A stretch of 33,941 nucleotides of DNA from an uncultured Labrenzia sp. (GTDB lineage: Bacteria > Pseudomonadota > Alphaproteobacteria > Rhizobiales > Stappiaceae): positions 1-33,941 of the forward strand of contig CALDSI010000153.1 in NCBI GenBank assembly GCA_937911395.1, written 5' to 3'. Position numbers and translations under genes: made by a program. A model generated the notes under the pieces. It ran no database searches and was not told the origin of the DNA. It saw only the letters and a program-made list of their open reading frames with translations. How positions within the stretch are numbered: position 1 is the first letter of the stretch; every line of letters begins with the position of its first letter. Shown here one piece after another: positions 26,716-33,941 of the stretch.

Positions 26716-27054
26716 ATGGAAATCAGCACCAACGACTACCGTGTCTGGGCAGAAGGGTCGAAGATCCATTATGAAGGCACGATGCGTCTGTCTGGTACGG
26801 AGGCGTATGCGCCAATCCTGGAACTCATGAACAATGTGCTCGATTCCAAACCGGAAGAAATCGTACTTGACCTGACCGGTCTGGAATTCCTCAACAGTTC
26901 CGGCATCAACCTCCTTGCAAAGTTCACCATCGAGATCCGCAAGCAACCGGAAATCGGTGTGCGTGTTCTCGGCTCCAAAGCCATTCCGTGGCAGTCCAAG
27001 TCGTTGCGTAACCTTCAGCGTCTGCACAAGTCTCTCGAGCTGCAAATCAACTGA
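26716..27054 (+). CDS. STAS-domain regulator, slr1659/SiaC-like
   Basis: 112 residues, one STAS-type domain. GTMRLSGTEAYAPILELM, then EIVLDLTGLEFLNSSGINLL carries the likely phospho-acceptor Ser in NSSG. GVRVLGSKAIPWQSKSLRNL continues as a conserved helix-strand segment. GAGGGA precedes ATG 26716 by nine bases. It follows the SiaB-like kinase and is the expected substrate of that kinase and of the phosphatase upstream. In Pseudomonas the comparable protein SiaC activates a diguanylate cyclase; no cyclase is in this window, so the output here must be sought elsewhere. Confidence 0.82.
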   Translation: MEISTNDYRVWAEGSKIHYEGTMRLSGTEAYAPILELMNNVLDSKPEEIVLDLTGLEFLNSSGINLLAKFTIEIRKQPEIGVRVLGSKAIPWQSKSLRNLQRLHKSLELQIN

Positions 27055-27087
27055 CGGCTGCACATCGCAGCGGCCGGGAAATCGGAC

Positions 27088-27507
27088 ATGATCAGCGGAC
27101 GCCACATTCCGGCAACAGGAAAAGCCCTCATGGCACTCTTGTGCCTGGGGCTTGCCGCGTGCCAGACCTCAACCAATCCCGAATTCAAAAGCACTTATGT
27201 CGGCAAACCGTCGGCAGACTTCTTCCTCAAGTATGGCCCGCCCTCGGACGTGATTGCCTATGATGCAATCCCGAAAGGTGCAGATCCGATCAACTACCCG
27301 GGCGGAGATCCCAAGGAGCTCGTTTATTATTGGTCGTCCATCAACGAGCGGACCTATACGGAGAAGAAAAACCCGAAGCCGCTGACCGACGAATGCAATC
27401 TGGCGATCCTGACTCGGGCCGATGGCAAAATCCTTCGGATGGAAGTCCAGAGCACTTCAATGCCGCTTGAGAAGGTGAAGGCGTATTGCGAGACCATCGT
27501 CGAGTAG
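27088..27507 (+). CDS. Small lipoprotein, function unknown
   Basis: 139 residues. The signal sequence ends in the lipobox LAAC, giving a lipidated Cys25. A segment STYVGKPSADFFLKYGPPS follows, of the kind seen in small outer-membrane lipoproteins in which a turn ending GPP occurs once. The rest is soluble and has two further Cys near the C-terminus, which could pair. The gene lies 33 bp after the STAS gene and is followed by a 180-bp gap, so it is the last gene of the signalling run. I do not recognise a named family. A link to envelope sensing by the upstream phosphatase is only a guess. Confidence 0.75.
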   Translation: MISGRHIPATGKALMALLCLGLAACQTSTNPEFKSTYVGKPSADFFLKYGPPSDVIAYDAIPKGADPINYPGGDPKELVYYWSSINERTYTEKKNPKPLTDECNLAILTRADGKILRMEVQSTSMPLEKVKAYCETIVE

Positions 27508-27687
27508 CCCGCATCTACACTCCGCATTTTCCCTTTATATTCCAGATGTTCAACACCCTCTAGCCGGGCTCGAAGCATGCTGTGTCACCCAACGTGACCC
27601 GACTTATCTCCTATGCAAAATTTCGAATACAACGAAACAATTGTTTCAGAAATTGACAATCAAAAAAACAAATGAAACAGTGCGCGC
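27508..27687. other. RpiR upstream region
   Basis: An AT-rich 180-bp gap. It holds the 14-bp palindrome described separately, TTGACA at 27653-27658 and a further GAAACA half-site at 27674-27679. There is no clear Shine-Dalgarno before the RpiR ATG, so translation may begin on a very short or absent leader. Confidence 0.45.
27634..27647. promoter_or_regulatory. Perfect 14-bp palindrome, likely RpiR operator
   Basis: GAAACAATTGTTTC is fully self-complementary. It lies 40 bp before the RpiR start, next to TTGACA. Repressors of the RpiR family are dimers and often control their own operon, so this is the natural autoregulatory site; the assignment is inference. Confidence 0.55.
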
Positions 27688-28551
27688 ATGACATCTGCGC
27701 GACCACAAATCCGAGCTGCCATCACCGCAAATTACGCTGATCTCAGCGAGACCTTGCGGACGGCCGCGGATTACCTTGCAGACAACCAACTTGAAATCGC
27801 AACGCGTAGCCTCCGGGCGATCGCGGCTGCGAGCGGTGTCTCCCCTGCCAGCTACACCCGGCTCGCGCGGGCCATTGGTTTTACCGACTACGAAGCCTTG
27901 CGCGAACAGGCGCGGATGGAGCTCAGCCAGCGCGGCAGCAGTTTTCAGGACAAGGCCCGGCAGCTTCGAAACGAGGCGGATCAGCCCTTATTGCCCCGCC
28001 AGGCGGCAGCTTGTGTCGACAACATCAAGGCCCTGGTCGACGACATTGATCCGGTTCGGCTGGAACAGGTTGTCGACTGCCTGTCGAAAGCACGTAGAAC
28101 CGTCGTTGTCGGGGCGCTCGCTTCAGCGGGGTTTGCCGATTACTTCGCGTATCTCGCCAACTGGTTCAACGACCGCTGGATCGTGGCGGGGCGCAATGGC
28201 GCATCTCTGGGCGGCGCGCTCGCAAGCCTGACCAAAGACGATTGCATCGTGATCGTCTCCAAGCACCCGTATGCCCACCGCTCGGTCCGGGCGGCGGAAC
28301 TTGCAGCAGAAAACGGTGCGAAAGTGATCGTCCTGACGGACAGTCATGCGTTTCCAGGGTTGCAATTCGCAGACCATCACTTCATTCAGCGCACTGAAAG
28401 TCCACACTTTTTCTCATCTTACGCGGCCACGCTCGTTCTCATTGAGACCATCACGGGCATGCTGGTCGCGCGAGCCGGTTCCGAGGCGGAAGCCCGGATC
28501 CAAAATGTCGACAGGCACAATCGCTTGCTCGATGAACTTGAAAATGTCTAG
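27688..28551 (+). CDS. MurR/RpiR-family transcriptional regulator
   Basis: 287 residues. The N-terminal helix-turn-helix domain (about 1-85) has SLRAIAAASGVSPASYTRLA then GFTDYEALREQARMEL, the RpiR pattern. The SIS domain (about 120-265) has TVVVGALASAGFADYFAY, DDCIVIVSKHPYAHRSVRAA and AKVIVLTDSHAFPG. SIS domains in this family sense phosphosugars or related metabolites. The gene lies 52 bp upstream of the TAXI receptor in the same direction, so it is the likely local regulator of the transporter. No Shine-Dalgarno is clear before ATG 27688. Confidence 0.88.
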   Translation: MTSARPQIRAAITANYADLSETLRTAADYLADNQLEIATRSLRAIAAASGVSPASYTRLARAIGFTDYEALREQARMELSQRGSSFQDKARQLRNEADQPLLPRQAAACVDNIKALVDDIDPVRLEQVVDCLSKARRTVVVGALASAGFADYFAYLANWFNDRWIVAGRNGASLGGALASLTKDDCIVIVSKHPYAHRSVRAAELAAENGAKVIVLTDSHAFPGLQFADHHFIQRTESPHFFSSYAATLVLIETITGMLVARAGSEAEARIQNVDRHNRLLDELENV

Positions 28552-28603
28552 GGTGGTTGGACCGCTCTGGAACAAAAACTGAAATAGAGGGAAGCCTAGT
28601 CAA

Positions 28604-29572
28604 ATGATGATGAAACTGAACCTTGCAGGTGCTGTTCTTGCGACCAGCATCGCCTTCACCGGCGCAGCTGCCGCGGAAGAATTCATCACCATCGGCACCG
28701 GCGGTGTCACAGGTGTTTATTACCCGACCGGTGGCGCAATCTGCCGCCTGGTGAACCGGGATCGCAAAGACCACGGCATCCGCTGCTCGGTCGAATCCAC
28801 TGGTGGTTCTGTGTACAACATCAACACCATCCGTGAAGGCGAGCTGGAGTTTGGTGTTGCCCAGTCTGACTGGCAGTTCCATGCTTTCAACGGCACATCC
28901 AAGTTTGAAGACAAGGGTCCGTTCGAAGAGCTGCGCGCCGTGTTCTCCGTGCACCCGGAGCCGTTCACTGTTGTGGCTCGTGCAGATTCCGGCATCAAGA
29001 CCTTTGATGACCTGAAAGGCAAGCGCGTCAACATCGGCAACCCGGGTTCCGGTCAGCGCGGCACCATGGAAGTGCTGATGGAAGCCAAAGGCTGGACCGC
29101 AGACGATTTTGCGCTCGCAACCGAGCTAAAAGCTGCCGAGCAGTCCGCAGCTCTGTGTGACAACCAGATCGATGCAATGGTCTATACCGTTGGTCACCCG
29201 TCCGGTTCCATTCAGGAAGCCACAACTGCATGTGACTCCGTACTCGTGACCGTTGGCGGCGACGCTGTCGACAAGCTGGTTGCTGACAACAGCTACTACC
29301 GCACCGCCACCATCCCGGGCGGCATGTACCGCGGCAACGATGCTGACACCGGTACCTTCGGTGTGGGCGCAACCTTCGTGACCTCTTCCAACGTGTCTGA
29401 AGACACTGTTTACACCCTGGTCAAGTCGGTCTTCGAAAACTTCGATGCCTTCAAGAAGCTGCACCCGGCATTCGCCAACCTGAAGCCGGAAGAAATGGCT
29501 CAGGACGGTCTGTCCGCTCCGCTGCATCCAGGTGCTGCGAAGTACTACAAAGAAAAAGGCTGGATCAACTAA
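28604..29572 (+). CDS. TAXI-family TRAP transporter solute receptor
   Basis: 322 residues. The signal peptide ends near AAAA-EE (after residue 24). [20 protein letters not shown] (27-46) is the hallmark of the TAXI receptor family, followed by [30 protein letters not shown] and [19 protein letters not shown]. The protein catches a small solute in the periplasm and hands it to the fused TRAP permease encoded next; the substrate cannot be read from sequence. Two Cys in the mature chain (ICRL, IRCS) and another pair later may form disulfides. Its codon use looks more biased toward preferred codons than the neighbours', in line with high expression. Confidence 0.93.
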   Translation: MMMKLNLAGAVLATSIAFTGAAAAEEFITIGTGGVTGVYYPTGGAICRLVNRDRKDHGIRCSVESTGGSVYNINTIREGELEFGVAQSDWQFHAFNGTSKFEDKGPFEELRAVFSVHPEPFTVVARADSGIKTFDDLKGKRVNIGNPGSGQRGTMEVLMEAKGWTADDFALATELKAAEQSAALCDNQIDAMVYTVGHPSGSIQEATTACDSVLVTVGGDAVDKLVADNSYYRTATIPGGMYRGNDADTGTFGVGATFVTSSNVSEDTVYTLVKSVFENFDAFKKLHPAFANLKPEEMAQDGLSAPLHPGAAKYYKEKGWIN

Positions 29573-29591
29573 TCCAACCTTCTGAAACATG

Positions 29592-29619
29592 GGCCCGGGG
29601 GCAAGCTCCCGGGCCTTTT
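29592..29619 (+). terminator. Terminator-like hairpin between receptor and permease
   Basis: GGCCCGGG (29592-29599) pairs with CCCGGGCC (29608-29615), extended inward by a G-T and a G-C pair around a CAAG loop, then TTTT. It is a rho-independent terminator in form. Because the permease follows in the same direction, it probably acts as a partial stop that makes receptor exceed permease. Confidence 0.8.
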
Positions 29620-29754
29620 GTCAGCACAGCCATGCCACACAGAAGATCGCGTGCTGTTTTCAAAACATGTCTTTGTCCAGAGCAGCTTCGCTCATAGGAT
29701 CTTGGGAATTATCGGACCGGCGAATTGGGGGCCGGACAAACGGGGGAACATTTG

Positions 29755-32387
29755 ATGTCTGAAGAGTATCAGGCGAACAAGAAGGCCGGGTCGAGTGGCC
29801 TGTCTGAGGAAGAACTTCAGGAACTGGTCGCAGCGTCCGATTCCGGCTCGCGGAACCCTGCCGGCCCGATTGGGCTCTTTCTGGCAGCTGTCGCATTGGC
29901 TTGGTCCGCTTTCCAGGTTCTTCTAGCCTCTCCCCTTGCCAACTATGTTCTGCCCAGCGACCTGATCAACAACAGCCGCCAGGTCCACCTTGCCTTTGCC
30001 ATCTTCCTCGCTTTCATGGCCTATCCAGCCTTGAAAAGCGCCATCACATCCCGATTCAGGATTGTGTCCTTGCCCTGTCCGGTGCGTTTTTCGCGCTCTA
30101 CGGCCTCTTCTTCTACGAGAAAATCGTCAACAACGGCGGCCTCGCCGACGATGTCGACAAATGGTTTGCGCTCGCAGGTATCCTGATCCTGTTTGAAGCT
30201 GCGCGCCGGACCCTGGGTCCCGCGATGGCCATCGTCGCCACCGTCTTTCTCCTTTACGTCTTCTTCGGCTCCTCCCAATGGGTGCCGGAAGTCATGCGCT
30301 GGAAAGGCGCATCGCTACAAAAGGCGATGAGCCATATGTGGATCACATCGGAGGGTGTCTTCGGGATTGCGCTTGGGGTCTCCACAAAGTTCGTATTCCT
30401 GTTTGTCCTGTTCGGGGCTTTGCTCGATAAGGCGGGCGCGGGCAACTACTTCATCAAGATGGCCTTCGCTGCGCTTGGCCACCTGAAAGGCGGCCCGGCC
30501 AAGGCAGCCGTTGTAGGGTCAGCTGCAACCGGCCTCATCTCCGGTTCGTCCATTGCGAACGTTGTCACCACCGGCACCTTCACCATTCCGCTGATGAAGC
30601 GGGTTGGCTTTACAAATGAACAGGCTGGTTCCGTTGAAGTTGCGTCATCCGTAAACGGGCAGATCATGCCTCCGGTCATGGGCGCTGCCGCCTTCCTGAT
30701 GGTGGAATATGTCGGCATTTCCTATGTCGAGGTCATCACCCACGCCTTCCTGCCGGCTGTCATTTCCTACATCGCATTGGTCTACATCGTGCACCTGGAA
30801 GCGGTGAAACGGAACATGCCGACCATTGGCCATAAAACCGTGTCCACCTTGCGCACGGTTCTGGGCATGTTCTTCTTTTTCGCCGGCTTTGCCGCGCTCT
30901 GTTACGGCATCAAGTTCCCGATCGGCTGGATCACGGCCCTTGTACCGGATGGCGCCAGCTGGATCCTCGCTGTTCTGGTTTTCGTAGCCTACCTCGTGCT
31001 TCTGAAGCTTGCCGCAAGCGTTGACGATCTGCACCCGGACGATCCGAATGCCAAGGACATCGTCCTTCCGGAAATCGCCGATATCTACAAGTCCGGCCTT
31101 TATTACCTCCTGCCGATCGTTGTGCTTGTCTACTTCCTGATGATTGAGCAGAAGTCTCCGGGCCTCTCCGCCTTCTGGGCAACCACCCTGCTCTTCGTCA
31201 TCCTTTTGACCCAGCGGCCGATCAAGGCGATCTTCCGCGGGGAAAACAAGATGGTCGAAGAGTTCAAGGAAGGCGTTGTTGATCTCGCCAAGGGCATGAT
31301 CGACGGCGCCCGCAACATGATCGGCATCGGTTTGGCAACAGCCACCGCCGGCATCATTGTTGGTACCGTGACCCTGACCGGTATCGGCCAGGTGATGGCC
31401 GACCTCGTCGAGCTGGTCTCTGGCGGCAATCTTGTTCTGATGCTAGCCTTTGTCGGACTTCTCTCGCTGGTTCTTGGCATGGGACTTCCGACCACGGCGA
31501 ACTATATCGTGGTGTCCTCGCTGATGGCCGGTGTGGTCGTAGAACTCGGCGCCCAATCCGGCCTGATCGTGCCGCTCATTGCGGTTCACCTGTTCGTCTT
31601 CTACTTCGGGATCATGGCGGATGTGACGCCCCCCGTGGGTCTTGCCTCCTTTGCCGCAGCCGCGGTGTCGGGCGGTGATGCGATCAAGACCGGCTTCACG
31701 GCGTTCTTCTATTCGCTCAGAACCGTTGCCCTGCCATTCGTCTTCATCTTCAACACCGATCTGCTTCTGATCAACGTTGGCTGGGGACAGGGTATTCTGG
31801 TCTTCATAATGGCAACGATAGCCATATTGGCCTTCACGGCCGGAACCATGGGCTATTTCGTCACCCGCTCACGCATCTATGAGAGCATCGCTCTGGTGCT
31901 TGTTGCTTTCATCCTGTTCCGTCCGGACTTCTTCATGAACCGGATCCAGCCTCCGTTTGAGATTGTTCAACCGACCAGTTTCGTTGAGGCCGTTGGCGAG
32001 GCTAACCCGGGAGATGAGATCCGCATCACCGTGAACGGCCCCGACTTCGATACAGGATCTCAGGCGGAAACGACCTTCATCCTGACCGTCGGAGACGAGC
32101 CGGATGCGGAAGCCCGCCTGTCTGCTGTTGGCCTGACCGTCTTTGACGAAGACGGCGTGATGAAAATGGATGAACCCTTCCCAGGAACACCGTTCTTTGA
32201 AACACTCGGCAACTTCGATTTTTACGGGGATGACCCGGTCCAGATCGCAAAAGCCCAGGTGTCTCTTGAGCAAATGCCGAAGGAGCTGATCTACATTCCG
32301 GGCCTTCTGCTGCTTGGCCTGATCTATCTGCTCCAACGCCCGCGGGCCCGTGTCGAGCGCAAGGAAATGGAAGGAGCTCCGGCATGA
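29755..32387 (+). pseudogene. TRAP permease, fused 4TM/12TM, with frameshift near codon 97
   Basis: The fused TAXI-type TRAP permease should be about 877 residues. ATG 29755, with GGGGGA seven bases upstream, opens a frame that reads an N-terminal soluble stretch and the first helices to YPALKSAI. The family sequence then continues in another frame from 30045 (HIPIQD, followed by VLALSGAFFALYGLFFYEKI). The second frame is open to TGA 32387 and shows the large DctM-type domain with PAKAAVVGSAATGLISGSS and VLGMGLPTTANYIV, and then a C-terminal DUF3394-like part. One missing base in 30037-30047 explains the break, for instance one C lost from a CCC run (then ...KSAHHIPIQD). It may be a read error or a real lesion. 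The stop overlaps the start of the stress protein gene. Confidence 0.87.
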
Positions 32388-32815
32388 ACAAGACCATCCT
32401 TTGCGCCGTTGACATCACGCATCCGGAAGACCGTGAGGTCCTTCAAACGGCCGATAAGCTCGCCCGGCTCGACAACGCCCAGCTCGACGTGATCACTGTG
32501 GTGCCGAATTTCGGCGTCACGCTTGTTAGCTCTTATTTCGATGAGAATTTTCAGGATCAGATCGTCAACGAGACACAGGAAAAGTTGACAGATATTGTCG
32601 GCAGTGTCTTGGGCGAAGAGCGTAACAAGGAGATCCGTCACGTCGTGGCGACGGGCTCCATTTACGAAGAGATCCTGGAGCTGGCCAAACGGACCAACAC
32701 GGATCTAATCGTGATTGGCGCCCATAAACCGCAGTTGCGTGAGTTCCTGCTAGGGCCGAACGCGGCCCGCGTTGTCCGGCACTCCAAGTGTTCAGTCTAC
32801 GTCGTCAGGGTCTGA
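32384..32815 (+). CDS. Universal stress protein (UspA family), TRAP-linked
   Basis: 143 residues, one Usp domain. It starts KTILCAVDITHPED, the beta1-loop of the family, and ends IVIGAHKPQLREFLLGPNAA then VVRHSKCSVYVVRV, close to the ATP-binding G-x-x-x-P...L-G-S-x-A form but with LGPNA in place of LGS. It overlaps the permease stop by 4 bp (ATGA), so it is coupled to the transporter, as the UspA-like protein TeaD is to an ectoine TRAP system in Halomonas. A role in tuning transport is likely by analogy only. Confidence 0.9.
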   Translation: MNKTILCAVDITHPEDREVLQTADKLARLDNAQLDVITVVPNFGVTLVSSYFDENFQDQIVNETQEKLTDIVGSVLGEERNKEIRHVVATGSIYEEILELAKRTNTDLIVIGAHKPQLREFLLGPNAARVVRHSKCSVYVVRV

Positions 32816-32836
32816 TCTGACAGTGCAGACGCAAAC

Positions 32837-32862
32837 AAAGGGCCGGAATTTTCCGGCCTTTT
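32837..32862. terminator. Bidirectional terminator
   Basis: GGCCGGAA-TT-TTCCGGCC (32841-32858) flanked by AAAG on the left and TTTTT on the right. It can stop transcription from usp on the plus strand and from the DUF3108 gene on the minus strand, whose stop lies at its right edge. Confidence 0.85.
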
Positions 32863-33638
32863 TAATTCAACTTCTTGAAGCGGACGTTCTGGATGTTGAG
32901 CGGCCCAACGGGCGTCATCAGGCTGGCTCTGTAAAGCAGAAGATACGGTTTGCCCGGCACCTCGGCCAAGTGGATCTCCATTGAGGTATTGGCTTCCAAT
33001 TGCTGGATGGTCCTGCGGTTCGGCCTGTGGCCTGCAATCGCCTTGTAACGTGCAGAGCACGTAAGGACGCCACCGGAATAGCCCTTCCGACCACCGCGTT
33101 TTTGATATTTCGTTTTGTAGTCCAGAACGATGTCATACCTGTCACGGCCATCATAAATCGGAACCGTACGCTTGCAGCTGTCCGGGTGCAGACCCTTCGG
33201 CGCTGGAAACAAGACTGCAGTCAACGGATCAATCACACCCTGTTTGTGGGCATCCGTGACTCGGATCCGCTCGTTCATCCGGTTTTGGGCTGGGTGGATC
33301 TTGGTTCCCGTGACGGCGCCATTCGCCATCGAGAGTGAAACAGTGTTCGGTTTGCCATCTTCTTCGGCCTGCATCGAAAACGAAGCAGGGCTCAAGCCAT
33401 GCGGCGATACGGAACCCGTTGCGAGCACATTGCCGGAACCGTCAGAGACGAAATTGCCGAAGGCTGCCATCTTGCCCTGCCCGTGAATCTTGTAAGACTG
33501 GTCTTGGAGGTCGACGGAAAGCGCGCCCTCCCCGATCTTCAGCCCGGTCAGCGAGATGTCGTATTTCACATAAAGGCTGCTCGCCTCGACCGGCATGGCA
33601 ACAAGGCACAGTGCTGCGGCAAGTGATTTCAGGTGCAT
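32862..33638 (-). CDS. Exported DUF3108-type protein
   Basis: 258 residues. An N-terminal signal peptide ends near PVEA-SS. The mature protein begins LYVKYDISLTGLKIGEGALS, and further on shows IDPLTAVLFP, YDGRDRYDIVLDYKTKY and TCSARYKAIAGH, which fits the DUF3108 family of periplasmic proteins of unknown function. The C-terminus returns to strands, GKPYLLLYRASLMTPVGPLN, as expected for a beta-rich fold. It is convergent with usp and not part of the TRAP operon. The start ATG 33638 is the only one that keeps the signal peptide. Confidence 0.82.
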   Translation of the reverse strand: MHLKSLAAALCLVAMPVEASSLYVKYDISLTGLKIGEGALSVDLQDQSYKIHGQGKMAAFGNFVSDGSGNVLATGSVSPHGLSPASFSMQAEEDGKPNTVSLSMANGAVTGTKIHPAQNRMNERIRVTDAHKQGVIDPLTAVLFPAPKGLHPDSCKRTVPIYDGRDRYDIVLDYKTKYQKRGGRKGYSGGVLTCSARYKAIAGHRPNRRTIQQLEANTSMEIHLAEVPGKPYLLLYRASLMTPVGPLNIQNVRFKKLN

Positions 33639-33932
33639 CGGGCTCCCCTTCGTTCCGGCTCCTCGTCATTTCTGAAAAAGAGATTGCCCGATGATTTGGG
33701 CGCCAGTACGGAGAGTTGGTTCATCTGACATTCATGTTGCCAGCGCTCCGCGATACACCTGATCGTTCAAAGAACTTTGCACAACGTTCCAAAGATATGC
33801 CGATTTGGAAAGGATGCTGTTGCATTACCTCCGCTGGCGCCTATCTGATCGTAATAATGCGATGACTTGCTGTTTCACACCGTTTCATCGCGACGAGATC
33901 GACCAATATCCGGTTCTGGAGACATTGACCAA
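33639..33932. other. Right-hand intergenic stretch
   Basis: Nearly 300 bp without a supported gene. On the plus strand two GTTTCA copies lie at 33872-33877 and 33882-33887, one helical turn apart; they share the GTTTC core with the palindrome ahead of the RpiR gene. The region should hold divergent promoters for the DUF3108 gene and a gene beyond the window. Confidence 0.4.
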
Positions 33933-33941
33933 ATGAGCGAT
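33933..33941 (+). CDS. Possible start of a gene running off the right edge
   Basis: ATG AGC GAT at 33933 follows GGAGA (33918-33922) with a ten-base spacer. Only three codons are visible, so nothing can be said about the product. Confidence 0.3.

Overview
The window is a 34 kb chromosomal segment that looks alphaproteobacterial. The evidence is the protein style, the Imp-type type VI secretion (T6SS) gene set, a TAXI-type TRAP transporter and an RpiR regulator. My best guess from recall is a marine Hyphomicrobiales such as the Roseibium/Labrenzia group; nothing here proves the genus. There are no tRNA, rRNA, CRISPR or insertion-sequence signals.

Region 1 (1-19.7 kb) is a T6SS main cluster. 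Fourteen genes run on the minus strand from 19673 down to 1421: tssA, tssB, tssC, tssE, tssF, tssG, tagH (FHA), tssJ, tssK, tssL, tssM, tagF, pppA (PP2C phosphatase) and ppkA (Ser/Thr kinase). A divergent second sheath-like gene (TssC/ImpD-like) on the plus strand runs off the left edge and converges on ppkA. The envelope complex (TssJLM), baseplate (TssEFGK), sheath (TssBC), TssA and the threonine-phosphorylation switch (PpkA/PppA/FHA/TagF) are all encoded. Hcp, VgrG and ClpV (TssH) are not in the window. Two genes look broken: tssM has an in-frame TAG, and pppA has an internal deletion plus frameshift.

Region 2 (19.9-27.5 kb) holds protein-phosphorylation switches of the partner-switching type, divergent from tssA. 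Module 1 is a STAS antagonist, an RsbW-like HATPase and a convergent SpoIIE/RsbU-type phosphatase. Module 2 is one plus-strand run: a degenerate SiaB/slr1658-like protein, a STAS-methyltransferase fusion, a two-TM HAMP-PP2C phosphatase resembling SiaA (interrupted by an in-frame TAG), a second intact-looking SiaB-like protein, a free STAS protein and a small lipoprotein. Module 2 thus carries two kinase/STAS pairs around one phosphatase. In the pair that carries the methyltransferase, both the kinase N-box Asn and the STAS phospho-acceptor Ser appear to be lost. This is the most unusual architecture in the window.

Region 3 (27.6-32.9 kb) is a transport operon: an RpiR/SIS regulator with a perfect 14-bp palindrome upstream, a TAXI-type periplasmic receptor, an intercistronic terminator-like hairpin, a fused TRAP permease (frameshifted near residue 97) and an overlapping universal stress protein. 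A bidirectional terminator separates it from a convergent DUF3108-type exported protein. The last 300 bases hold a possible start of another plus-strand gene.

Four lesions in 34 kb (two T6SS genes, the SiaA-like phosphatase, the TRAP permease) mean either real decay or sequence error. Raw reads would decide this.
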